The position numbers and the translations under genes are program-made. From Dethiosulfatibacter sp. (lineage in GTDB: Bacteria; Bacillota; Clostridia; Tissierellales; Dethiosulfatibacteraceae): a stretch of 6,077 nt of DNA. The notes under the pieces were generated by a model, which was given only the letters and a program-made list of their open reading frames with translations, was not told where the DNA came from and made no database searches. Where the stretch lies: positions 1-6,077 of the forward strand of contig JAUVAG010000082.1 of assembly GCA_030591825.1 (NCBI GenBank), written 5' to 3'. Positions 1-5,058 of this stretch are shown here, one piece after another. How positions within the stretch are numbered: the stretch's first letter is position 1; each line of letters begins with the position of its first letter.

Positions 1-840
1 ATGGAGAAGCTTCTTCATTATCTTCAAAAGGGAACTACAGAAGAACAAACCCATGTTGTTGAGCAGGGAGATAACTTTTGGACAATATCCAGCCAGTACA
101 ACTTGACAGTTGACGAGCTGATATCTGCAAATCCAGCCGTTGACTCGGATTTGATTCATCCTGGAGACAAGCTTTCACTGATAATTCCAAAGCCATATAT
201 TGGTGTGAGGACTGTGGAGCTTGCTACATATGAAGAAAAGATTTCTTATGAAACGGAATATGAAAAAGTATCATGGCTGTACAACGACGAGTATTCCGTG
301 AAAAAATCAGGAAAATATGGAATCAGGGAAGTCGATGCAAAGATAATAAGGGAAAATGGAATAGAGGTAGAAAGAGAAGTAATTGAGGAAGATATAATTT
401 CGGAACCTGTTACTAAAATAGTATACAACGGAACTATCGCACCTCCACCAAAGAAAGGAACAGGAACTTTCATAAATCCACTTCCTTCAGGATATGTATC
501 TTCAAGATACGGTGCAAGGTGGGGAAGCTTCCACTATGGAGTTGATATTGCAAACTCAACTGGAACGCCTATAAAAGCTTCAGATGGAGGCAAGGTAATA
601 TATTCAGGCTGGTTTGGAGACTACGGATACATGGTTCAGATAGACCACGGTGGTGGATATTCTACTGTATACGCACACTGTTCAAAGATTTATGTAGATG
701 TAGGTGAAATGGTTTATCAAGGCCAGAAGATTGCAGCAGTAGGGAATACGGGATACAGTACTGGACCGCATGTACATTTCGAGGTAAGAAAGTATGGAGT
801 TAAAAAAGATCCGGGATTATATTTACCTGTTTTATATTAA
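1..840 (+). CDS. LysM-G5-M23 peptidoglycan endopeptidase, probably 5'-truncated
   Basis: Secreted or surface murein hydrolase of the M23 (lysostaphin/MepM-like) family, expected to cut peptide cross-links in the cell wall. Domain order in the visible 279 residues: LysM (about 18-62, with the motif HVVEQGDNFWTIS and a GDKL ending), G5 (about 66-145), a Pro/Gly linker (147-160), then the M23 domain (about 162-275). The zinc and catalytic set is complete: H178 and D182 (HYGVD), H226 (YAHC), and H257/H259 (HVHFE). The first ATG falls on base 1 and no signal peptide or membrane anchor precedes the LysM domain. I infer that this Met is internal and that the N-terminal export region lies upstream of the window. 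The gene ends in TAA just before a terminator hairpin. LysM and G5 should hold the enzyme on peptidoglycan. The family call is secure; the true start and the exact bond cleaved are not. Confidence 0.9.
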   Translation: MEKLLHYLQKGTTEEQTHVVEQGDNFWTISSQYNLTVDELISANPAVDSDLIHPGDKLSLIIPKPYIGVRTVELATYEEKISYETEYEKVSWLYNDEYSVKKSGKYGIREVDAKIIRENGIEVEREVIEEDIISEPVTKIVYNGTIAPPPKKGTGTFINPLPSGYVSSRYGARWGSFHYGVDIANSTGTPIKASDGGKVIYSGWFGDYGYMVQIDHGGGYSTVYAHCSKIYVDVGEMVYQGQKIAAVGNTGYSTGPHVHFEVRKYGVKKDPGLYLPVLY

Positions 841-863
841 TAGTACTACAATAAGAAAATATG

Positions 864-887
864 TCCGCTGAAATATTCAGCGGATTT
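864..887 (+). terminator. Rho-independent terminator after the M23 gene
   Basis: A perfect 9-bp hairpin, TCCGCTGAA (864-872) with TTCAGCGGA (876-884) around an ATA loop, is followed by TTTATT and a further T-run at 897-900. It lies 24 bases after the stop codon of the peptidase gene. The T-tract is interrupted, so strength is uncertain. Confidence 0.75.
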
Positions 888-937
888 ATTCATGTCTTTT
901 AGACTTCATAGTCATGATTAGTTAAGGTTAGTGGGGG

Positions 938-943
938 TATAAT
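938..943 (+). promoter_or_regulatory. Candidate -10 box for the GNAT gene
   Basis: A perfect TATAAT sits 29 bases before the ATG of the acetyltransferase gene. No convincing -35 is present at 16-18 bp spacing (TGATTA at 915-920 is a poor match). The preceding terminator makes a separate promoter here likely. The -10 call rests on the hexamer and its position only. Confidence 0.45.
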
Positions 944-972
944 ATCAACGGTACATTTAATGGGGTGGAATT

Positions 973-1560
973 ATGATTAATGTTGAAAATACACCAATTT
1001 TAGAATCAAATAGAATAACGCTAAGAGAGATAAATGTTCCTGTAGACGCACCTGAATGGTACAAGTTGTCAAAGGATCCTGACATACATCGGTGGACTGG
1101 AAACAATGCTCCTGGAAACGTCTTGGAGACAAGGGAAAATCTTAAAAAATATTCTGAATTAGAGCAGATTATTTCCTGGGCAATAATCAACAATGTGACA
1201 GGAAAAATTATAGGTACATATTGGGTCTGGAAGCCCATAGAATATCCCGACGGATCTGTTATTATTCCTGCTGAAGCAGAACGTATTGCCAAGCATTGTT
1301 GGAGAAAGGGATATATGCAGGAAGCAAGAAAGCTTATATACGACTATTGCTTCAATATCCTGAATGTACATGAAGTACATGCACAGGTTTGGAAGGATAA
1401 TGTGAATTCAATCATGTCTCTTGAACATGCAGGTCATGTCCTTTACAAGGAAGAAGAAAAGATGATCGAGCAGCTTGATTCCTACCATATTGAATGCAAT
1501 TACATGATTACAAGAGCAACCTGGATGAATAGCAGACTCATGAAAACACTTAAATTATAG
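973..1560 (+). CDS. GNAT-family N-acetyltransferase (RimJ/RimL-like)
   Basis: Cytoplasmic acetyl-CoA-dependent N-acetyltransferase of the type that modifies protein N-termini, small amines or antibiotics; the substrate cannot be read from sequence. The 195 residues have the usual order for this family: an N-terminal ESNRITLREI strand (11-20), a strand around 65-86, the acetyl-CoA loop and helix (about 102-128; RKGYMQEA at 111-118 stands for the R-x-x-G-x-G/A pyrophosphate loop), then VHAQVWKDNVNSIMSLEHAGH (135-155), the classic N-x-x-S-x-x-x-x-x-x-x-G C-terminal signature. Start chosen at the ATG at 973, preceded by the GGGGTGG ribosome site (962-968); an ATG at 960 is out of frame. The gene has its own -10 box and terminator, so it looks like a single-gene unit. 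The second glycine of the acetyl-CoA loop is replaced, which weakens but does not remove the call. Confidence 0.8.
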   Translation: MINVENTPILESNRITLREINVPVDAPEWYKLSKDPDIHRWTGNNAPGNVLETRENLKKYSELEQIISWAIINNVTGKIIGTYWVWKPIEYPDGSVIIPAEAERIAKHCWRKGYMQEARKLIYDYCFNILNVHEVHAQVWKDNVNSIMSLEHAGHVLYKEEEKMIEQLDSYHIECNYMITRATWMNSRLMKTLKL

Positions 1561-1570
1561 AGTGTTTTTT
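1543..1570 (+). terminator. Terminator overlapping the GNAT stop codon
   Basis: AAAACACT (1543-1550) pairs perfectly with AGTGTTTT (1561-1568), leaving a 10-base loop that contains the TAG stop codon (1558-1560). The 3' arm runs into a six-T tract. The last codons of the gene therefore form the 5' arm of the terminator, a compact arrangement. Confidence 0.7.
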
Positions 1571-1586
1571 ACTAAAAGGTAGTTTG

Positions 1587-1628
1587 AGTCAAAAGTAAGT
1601 TTCGTAACAAAACAATATGCTTTTGACT
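1587..1628 (+). repeat. 9-bp inverted repeat upstream of pspC-like gene
   Basis: AGTCAAAAG (1587-1595) is the exact reverse complement of CTTTTGACT (1620-1628), with 24 bases between. There is no T-tract after it, so it is not an obvious terminator. It abuts the tandem repeats that start at 1625. It may be an operator or chance; no family is recognised. Confidence 0.4.
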
Positions 1629-1654
1629 TATAACTTGACTTATAACTTGACTTA
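1625..1654 (+). repeat. 2.5 tandem copies of a 12-bp unit
   Basis: The unit GACTTATAACTT occurs at 1625-1636 and 1637-1648, with a half unit GACTTA at 1649-1654. Each junction creates a TTGACT hexamer (1635-1640 and 1647-1652), which resembles a sigma-A -35 box, and TTGACT also occurs at 1623-1628. The repeat lies just upstream of the PspC-domain gene and probably forms part of its control region. Confidence 0.7.
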
Positions 1655-1663
1655 ATGTAATTT
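1635..1663 (+). promoter_or_regulatory. Possible promoter of the PspC-domain gene
   Basis: TTGACT (1635-1640) and TAATTT (1658-1663) are separated by 17 bp. The -35 is good and the -10 is moderate. An alternative TATAAA at 1700-1705 has no clear -35. Placement is tentative because the surrounding DNA is extremely AT-rich. Confidence 0.35.
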
Positions 1664-1725
1664 TAATAATTTTTTAATATCTGTTTAAGGGTAATGATGT
1701 ATAAATAAGATAATCAATATTATTG

Positions 1726-1735
1726 AAAGGTGATG
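1726..1735 (+). promoter_or_regulatory. Ribosome binding site that decides the TTG start
   Basis: AAAGGTGATG closely matches the AGGAGGTGAT complement of the 16S rRNA 3' end. It overlaps the GTG at 1730 and the ATG at 1733, so those codons cannot be served by it. It is correctly spaced for the TTG at 1742. Confidence 0.7.
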
Positions 1736-1741
1736 AGTTTA

Positions 1742-1996
1742 TTGGAGAGGAAACTGTATAAGAATACTGACAATAAAAAAATAGCAGGTGTCTGCCAAGG
1801 AGTTGCTGAATATTTCGATATAGATCCTACTATAGTGAGAATTGTGTGGGTTGTATTTTCGTGGTTATACGGAATTGGAGTAATGCTTTATATTCTTATG
1901 TGGATATTGCTTCCCGAAAAGTCCGAGGTTGCAGAAGTTTTGAGTAAAAGCGATATGAAGGATGATTTCTACAACGGTGACGATGACGAAGAATAA
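1742..1996 (+). CDS. PspC-domain small membrane protein
   Basis: Short inner-membrane protein with a single PspC domain (phage-shock-protein C family, linked to envelope stress). Read from the TTG at 1742 it has 84 residues and begins MERKLYKNTDNKKIAGVCQG, which fits the usual family opening of a few residues, K-x-L-Y-R/K, then the IAGVCGG-like motif. The DIDPTIVRIVWV stretch follows, then a hydrophobic segment through to about residue 58 that ends in LLPE. The tail (about 70-84) is strongly acidic. Upstream in-frame GTG (1730) and ATG (1733) codons would add four residues, but both overlap the ribosome site. In Proteobacteria PspC works with PspA/PspB; none of those is seen here, and single PspC proteins are common in Clostridia. 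The exact role is unknown. The gene appears monocistronic and is followed by a long 3' region with a structured repeat. Confidence 0.85.
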   Translation: MERKLYKNTDNKKIAGVCQGVAEYFDIDPTIVRIVWVVFSWLYGIGVMLYILMWILLPEKSEVAEVLSKSDMKDDFYNGDDDEE

Positions 1997-2015
1997 GGCG
2001 ATTAATATCAAGAAA

Positions 2016-2170
2016 GCAGCTATGCTGCGTTAAATAGGTCACAGCGACATAGTCGCGTTAGATGTGAAACAGATAGGGACCATAGCATTTATTAAGATGC
2101 GAAAGAAAGTTCCTTTAATCGCATAACACCAACGCTTCAAGGTGTTATGCATATTTTAATTTTCTTAAGT
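2016..2170 (+). repeat. Structured intergenic repeat, copy A
   Basis: First of three related elements. Helices visible on the plus strand: P0 GCAGC-TAT-GCTGC (2016-2028) followed by GTTA; P1 GGTCAC (2037-2042) with GGGACC (2076-2081), one mismatch; P2 GCGAC-ATA-GTCGC (2044-2056) followed by GTTA; P3 TGT-GAA-ACA (2063-2071) followed by GATAG; P4 AAGAAAGTT (2103-2111) with AATTTTCTT (2158-2166), nine pairs including one G-U; and P5 GCATAACACC (2121-2130) with GGTGTTATGC (2141-2150), ten perfect pairs closing the loop AACGCTTCAA. It sits in the 3' region of the PspC-domain gene. I do not recognise a named family; it could be a small RNA, an mRNA processing element or a non-autonomous mobile repeat. 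Confidence 0.75.
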
Positions 2171-2174
2171 TATC

Positions 2175-2204
2175 AAAAAAGAGAAAACCCAGGTTTTCTC
2201 TTTT
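2175..2204. terminator. Bidirectional terminator between convergent units
   Basis: AAAAGAGAAAAC (2177-2188) pairs perfectly over 12 bp with GTTTTCTCTTTT (2193-2204) around a CCAG loop. On the minus strand the 3' arm runs into a T-tract (complement of 2175-2180), giving a strong terminator for the carbonic-anhydrase-like gene that stops at 2221. On the plus strand it ends in TTTT with another T-run at 2209-2213, so it probably also stops transcripts from the PspC-domain gene. Confidence 0.85.
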
Positions 2205-2220
2205 ACAGTTTTTGACAACA

Positions 2221-2601
2221 TTATATTGTTAATTCTTCTTCTACTTCCCAATCATCGTTTATATAAAAACCAATGATTTCTATATCTTTATATATTGATT
2301 TTAAAAATTCAAGACTACTCTTGATATGTTCTTCCTGCTCTTCTTTTGAAACAGGGTTTCCTGCACAGTCGTAATGGCCGGATACTGCAATAACCTTTGA
2401 GCCATGCGTGTAAACAGAAATGTCGACTTTTCTCAATATTGAAGCAATTAGTGCTTCATCGTTGTGGGCAGCCAAGGTATAACAAGGTCCTGGTTCTGTT
2501 ATTGAGTCCACGTGTTTTGCATTGTATTTTTCTTTCAAATACTTATTAATTTTTTCTTGAATTCTTCCATCTATGCAATGGATTGAGGTGACAAATTCCA
2601 T
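2221..2601 (-). CDS. Very short beta-carbonic-anhydrase-like protein
   Basis: Cytoplasmic protein of 126 residues that keeps the zinc signature of beta-class carbonic anhydrases: C9-x-D11-x-R13 (CIDGR) and H76-x-x-C79 (GHYDC). In the family, two cysteines and one histidine bind zinc and the Asp-Arg pair positions the catalytic water for CO2/bicarbonate exchange. Ordinary beta enzymes are nearer 200 residues; here most of the N-terminal arm and the dimer-building helices are missing, so activity is unproven. The ATG is preceded by AGGAGG (complement of 2606-2611), which overlaps the TAG stop of the upstream DUF3842 gene, so the two are translationally coupled with an 8-base gap. A strong terminator follows. 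Short relatives of this kind are, to my knowledge, annotated as putative carbonic anhydrases; another zinc-dependent role is possible. Confidence 0.75.
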   Translation of the reverse strand: MEFVTSIHCIDGRIQEKINKYLKEKYNAKHVDSITEPGPCYTLAAHNDEALIASILRKVDISVYTHGSKVIAVSGHYDCAGNPVSKEEQEEHIKSSLEFLKSIYKDIEIIGFYINDDWEVEEELTI

Positions 2602-2609
2602 AAATCCTC

Positions 2610-3020
2610 CTAGAATATTTCTTTTCCAACTTTTTCTATAAGTTCATTTATTAGTGCAGACATGTTTGCGTCTGGAGATGTTGAAACTATGTCTATATTG
2701 CATTGTGACGAGGGTAGTAGTATTTTCTTTGCATCGCTGTTTGCTACGGCTTCAGCCATCTTTGGGGTTATTTCGCCCATGAGTCCGTCAGGCAGTATTA
2801 TTGCAATGGGTCCTAGAATGAGTTTGGCTTTTTTGCTGTTGATGACTACGGGGTTTTCACCTGTTGCTGCCTGGTCAGCTCCTGCTTTTTTCATTGAGTT
2901 TGTAGCTGTTGCATTTGTTCCAAGTACAACTATTCCAACTTTATTGCCGTAGGTTTTCCTTAGCTCTTCGATTATTCTGGTGCCAAGTCCTCCGCCTTTA
3001 CCATCTATTACTGTTATCAT
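2610..3020 (-). CDS. DUF3842 family protein
   Basis: Small cytoplasmic protein (136 residues) that matches the DUF3842 family as I remember it: an N-terminal beta strand with a glycine-rich loop IDGKGGGLG (5-13), LGTNATAT (33-40), KAGAD and ATGENPVV (45-59), a LILGPIAIILPDGLMGEITP core (67-86), and a C-terminal strand with Cys107-Asn108. The Gly-rich loop after the first strand resembles a Rossmann-type nucleotide-binding fold, but the biochemical function is not known. It is the first gene of a two-gene minus-strand operon, with a clear promoter about 30 bp upstream and a GAGAGG-like ribosome site before the ATG. Its stop codon lies inside the ribosome site of the carbonic-anhydrase-like gene, which suggests coordinated amounts of the two proteins. 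The family call is firm; the role is open. Confidence 0.85.
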   Translation of the reverse strand: MITVIDGKGGGLGTRIIEELRKTYGNKVGIVVLGTNATATNSMKKAGADQAATGENPVVINSKKAKLILGPIAIILPDGLMGEITPKMAEAVANSDAKKILLPSSQCNIDIVSTSPDANMSALINELIEKVGKEIF

Positions 3021-3049
3021 AGCTGCCTCTCTTTGCTTTTTTAATATCT

Positions 3050-3078
3050 AATATAACATAAAATTGAGAAAAGTTCAA
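3050..3078 (-). promoter_or_regulatory. Sigma-A promoter of the DUF3842 / carbonic-anhydrase-like operon
   Basis: Read on the minus strand: -35 TTGAAC (3078-3073), a 17-bp spacer, and -10 TATATT (3055-3050). A TG at 3058-3057, one base before the -10, makes it an extended -10 as well. It lies 30 bases upstream of the DUF3842 start codon. Confidence 0.7.
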
Positions 3079-3097
3079 TAAAAACAAGGGAAATGTT

Positions 3098-3113
3098 GAA
3101 TAGTTAACTTTTC
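3098..3113. promoter_or_regulatory. Imperfect palindrome around AGTTAACT
   Basis: The core AGTTAACT (3102-3109) is self-complementary. GAA (3098-3100) and TTC (3111-3113) extend the symmetry across one mismatched position on each side. It lies between the two divergent promoters. It may be a regulator site; evidence is only the symmetry, in AT-rich DNA where short palindromes are common. Confidence 0.3.
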
Positions 3114-3116
3114 GAA

Positions 3117-3135
3117 GTATTAAATCATTTAATAC
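3117..3135. promoter_or_regulatory. Perfect 19-bp palindrome, candidate operator
   Basis: GTATTAAAT (3117-3125) and ATTTAATAC (3127-3135) are exact inverse repeats around a central C. The site ends about 20 bp before the -10 of the FGGY kinase promoter, overlapping the normal -35 position. That placement suits a repressor or a class II activator. No regulator gene adjoins it and I do not recognise the motif as a known box. Confidence 0.55.
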
Positions 3136-3152
3136 AATCTCCTTGCCAATTC

Positions 3153-3161
3153 TGATATAAT
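3153..3161 (+). promoter_or_regulatory. Extended -10 promoter of the FGGY kinase gene
   Basis: TGATATAAT is a perfect TGn-TATAAT extended -10 element. The -35 position (TACAAT at 3133-3138, 17-bp spacer) is poor and overlaps the palindrome at 3117-3135, so an activator may be needed. Transcription would start near 3168, giving a leader of about 55 bases that includes a weak hairpin (AGAGAC with GTCTTT). Confidence 0.65.
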
Positions 3162-3222
3162 GGTTTTAGCGTACAAGAGACGGATTCGGTGTCTTTAAAA
3201 ATAAATATTTTCAGGAGGGGCT

Positions 3223-4773
3223 GTGGATAAAAACTGCTTCATAACTGTTGATTGCGGGACACAGAGTGTAAGGGTCTTGGTTTTTGACCTCCAAGGCAAT
3301 CTTCTTTTTAAATTTAAATCAGCTATTGAAGAATACAAGTCATTGAATCCGGGTTGGAAGGAAATCCATCCGGATATTATATGGAATAAAATATGTACAG
3401 GAATAAAATCCCTTTACGAAAAGGACAAATACCTCTTTGACAGAGTAGAGGGAGTTACAGTATCTTGTCAGAGGGATTCCGTAGTTGTTGTAGACAAAAA
3501 AGGAAAGGTACTACGGGATTGCATAATATGGATGGACAAGAGAAAAAACGAAGAAATCAGACCTATGAAGATCTGGGCAAATACCCTTATGAAATTTGTG
3601 AAGTTCAAAAGAATCGGTGATACTTATAACAGGGAATTCAGGGCTAACTGGATAAGGGTCAACGAGCCAGAAATATGGGAGAAGACAGATAAATACCTTC
3701 TTCTTTCAACATATCTAAACTATAGACTTACTGGAAGATTTGCAGACAGTACTGCATCGACCGTAGGACACCTTCCGTTTGACTATAAAAGGTTTAAGTG
3801 GGCAGGAAAGAATGATATAAAAAGGCAGATTTTCGACCTTGACAATAGATATTTATACGACTTGGTTGAACCTTGTACAATTCTAGGGAAAATAACTGAA
3901 GAAGCATCAAGGGAAACAATGCTGCCTAAGGGTCTTTTGGTTGTAGCAACAGGTTCAGACAAGGGTTGTGAAACCATAGGTGTAGGCTGTAGGAATCTTG
4001 ATCAGGGAAGTATTTCCCTTGGATCCCAGGCTACAATTCAAACTTCCAGTGAAAAGTATTTTGAAATAGTTACACTTTTTCCAGCTTTTCCTTCTGTAAA
4101 GAAGGGGTGGTATAATCCGGAAATATCTATATATAGGGGATTTTGGATGGTGAAGTGGTTCGAGGAGGAATTTGCCCAAAAGGAACTCATTGAAGCAGGA
4201 GGAAACTCCCAGGAAGCAGTGCGGCTTCTTGATGATAAGCTTGATCATATTCCTCCAGGCTGTGACGGTCTTATACTTCAGCCATTCTGGGGACAAGAGC
4301 TTCTGAGACCGGAAGCAAAAGGCTCGGTTATAGGGTTCCATGACGGCCACACAAGAGCGCATCTTTACAGAGCAATAATTGAAGGAATAGCCTTCGCTCT
4401 TTTAGAGGGAATAGAGACCCTTGAGAAAAAATCTGGAAGAAAAATGACATCCATAGCATTATCTGGAGGAGGTTCTCAGAGTGATGCAATATGCCAGATA
4501 ACGGCAGATATCTTCAACCGGGAGGTATACAGAGTTCAGACTTTCGAAACCACAGGACTTGGTGGTGCCGTTGCAGGATTTACAGCACTGGGGAAATTCA
4601 AGGACATAGATCAGGGAATTGAACAAATGGTCCATAAAAAATCCACCTTCAAGCCTGATGAAAAGAATTCTACAATTTACAGAAGGATATATTCCAGAGT
4701 CTACAAAAATATCTACAAAAAACTTAAACCTCTCTACGAAGAAATGGAAAAAATACACAAACATATGGTATAA
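3223..4773 (+). CDS. FGGY-family carbohydrate or polyol kinase
   Basis: ATP-dependent kinase of 516 residues, a normal length for the FGGY family, which phosphorylates sugars or polyols such as xylulose, glycerol or gluconate. N-terminal domain: D10-C-G-T-Q-S (phosphate 1 loop), Q83-R84-D85 and W103-x-D105-x-R107 (substrate pocket). C-terminal domain: GSDKG with D246 as catalytic base, ISLGSQA (264-270, phosphate 2), SGGGSQSD (414-421, adenosine motif) and ETTGLGGAVAG (442-452). The QRD and W-x-D signatures resemble the QRE and W-x-D of glycerol kinase more than the GQMHG of xylulokinase, while the rest is generic, so the substrate is not assignable. The start is GTG at 3223, with AGGAGGGG (3213-3220) four bases upstream of the spacer end. 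It has its own promoter and no clear terminator, so read-through towards walR is possible. It may be labelled xylulokinase by automatic pipelines. Confidence 0.88.
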   Translation: MDKNCFITVDCGTQSVRVLVFDLQGNLLFKFKSAIEEYKSLNPGWKEIHPDIIWNKICTGIKSLYEKDKYLFDRVEGVTVSCQRDSVVVVDKKGKVLRDCIIWMDKRKNEEIRPMKIWANTLMKFVKFKRIGDTYNREFRANWIRVNEPEIWEKTDKYLLLSTYLNYRLTGRFADSTASTVGHLPFDYKRFKWAGKNDIKRQIFDLDNRYLYDLVEPCTILGKITEEASRETMLPKGLLVVATGSDKGCETIGVGCRNLDQGSISLGSQATIQTSSEKYFEIVTLFPAFPSVKKGWYNPEISIYRGFWMVKWFEEEFAQKELIEAGGNSQEAVRLLDDKLDHIPPGCDGLILQPFWGQELLRPEAKGSVIGFHDGHTRAHLYRAIIEGIAFALLEGIETLEKKSGRKMTSIALSGGGSQSDAICQITADIFNREVYRVQTFETTGLGGAVAGFTALGKFKDIDQGIEQMVHKKSTFKPDEKNSTIYRRIYSRVYKNIYKKLKPLYEEMEKIHKHMV

Positions 4774-4774
4774 T

Positions 4775-4892
4775 CAAAACAAAGTAGCTCCGCTACGTCA
4801 TACGCGTAAGCGGATGTTGTTGCGCAAGAAAGTTTACCTTGTAAGCAAAACACCAAAGTTTCAAGGGGTTTTGCATATAATAACTTTCCTAA
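4775..4892 (+). repeat. Structured intergenic repeat, copy B
   Basis: Second copy, starting directly after the kinase stop codon. P1 CAAAACA (4775-4781) pairs with TGTTGTTG (4815-4822) with one bulged G; P2 GTAGC-TCC-GCTAC (4784-4796) is followed by GTCA; P3 CGC-GTAA-GCG (4803-4812) is followed by GAT; P4 GAAAGTT (4828-4834) pairs with AACTTTC (4882-4888); P5 GCAAAACACC (4845-4854) pairs with GGGGTTTTGC (4865-4874), nine of ten, closing the loop AAAGTTTCAA. The downstream CCTAAGT matches copies A and C. It lacks a P0 hairpin on its 5' side, where the coding region begins. Confidence 0.75.
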
Positions 4893-4896
4893 GTCA

Positions 4897-5055
4897 GGCA
4901 AAGCGACTACGTCGCGTCATCCAGTACACAATGGTTACATCATGTTAGACGCGAAGCGGATAGTGTACAGGTGGTGTTGCCAGCGTGGAAAGACTACCTC
5001 TAAAGCAAAAACACAATGCTTCAAGTGATTTTGTAAAATAATAGGCTTTCCTAAG
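4897..5055 (+). repeat. Structured intergenic repeat, copy C
   Basis: Third copy, in tandem with B. P0 GCGAC-TAC-GTCGC (4903-4915) is followed by GTCA; P1 GTACAC (4924-4929) pairs with GTGTAC (4963-4968), with CC/GG beyond a mismatch; P2 ATGGT-TAC-ATCAT (4931-4943, one G-U) is followed by GTTA; P3 CGC-GAA-GCG (4950-4958) is followed by GATAG; P4 GGAAAG (4987-4992) pairs with CTTTCC (5046-5051), continued by CTA with TAG inside; P5 GCAAAAACAC (5005-5014) pairs with GTGATTTTGT (5025-5034), nine of ten, closing AATGCTTCAA. It aligns with copy A through P0, P1, P2 and P3 without gaps from GTYA to GATAG, though the stem sequences differ. Confidence 0.75.
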
Positions 5056-5058
5056 CTA

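Noticed and set aside
957..1292. 111-codon minus-strand open frame opposite the GNAT gene
   Set aside because: It has no ribosome site or family pattern, while the plus strand encodes a recognisable acetyltransferase.
2016..2066. Integron attC-like sites, because GTTAAAT and GTTAGAT fit GTTRRRY
   Set aside because: No matching RYYYAAC partner with proper spacing, no integrase and no cassette layout. The GTYA motif is explained by its constant position after the hairpins.
2662..2952. 96-codon plus-strand open frame opposite the DUF3842 gene
   Set aside because: It is the antisense shadow of a well-matched family gene that has its own promoter and ribosome site.
3955..4362. 135-codon minus-strand open frame inside the kinase gene
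   Set aside because: It is the antisense shadow of the FGGY kinase, whose motifs run uninterrupted through this stretch.
4784..4796. Terminator after the kinase gene at the GTAGC/GCTAC hairpin
   Set aside because: The stem is only five pairs and no T-tract follows. It is the P2 hairpin of repeat copy B.
4876..4881. TATAAT inside repeat copy B as the walR promoter
   Set aside because: No -35 at a suitable distance and no correctly spaced TG extension. The hexamer lies in the strand just after helix P5 and is not kept in copies A or C.
4619..4948. 109-codon plus-strand open frame across the kinase end and repeat copy B
   Set aside because: It overlaps the kinase in another frame, has no ribosome site, runs into structured repeat DNA, and shows no recognisable protein pattern.
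5032..5048. WalR-box half site TGTAAA upstream of walR (possible autoregulation)
   Set aside because: The second half site five bases on (AGGCTT) does not match TGTWAH, and the half site is part of helix P5.
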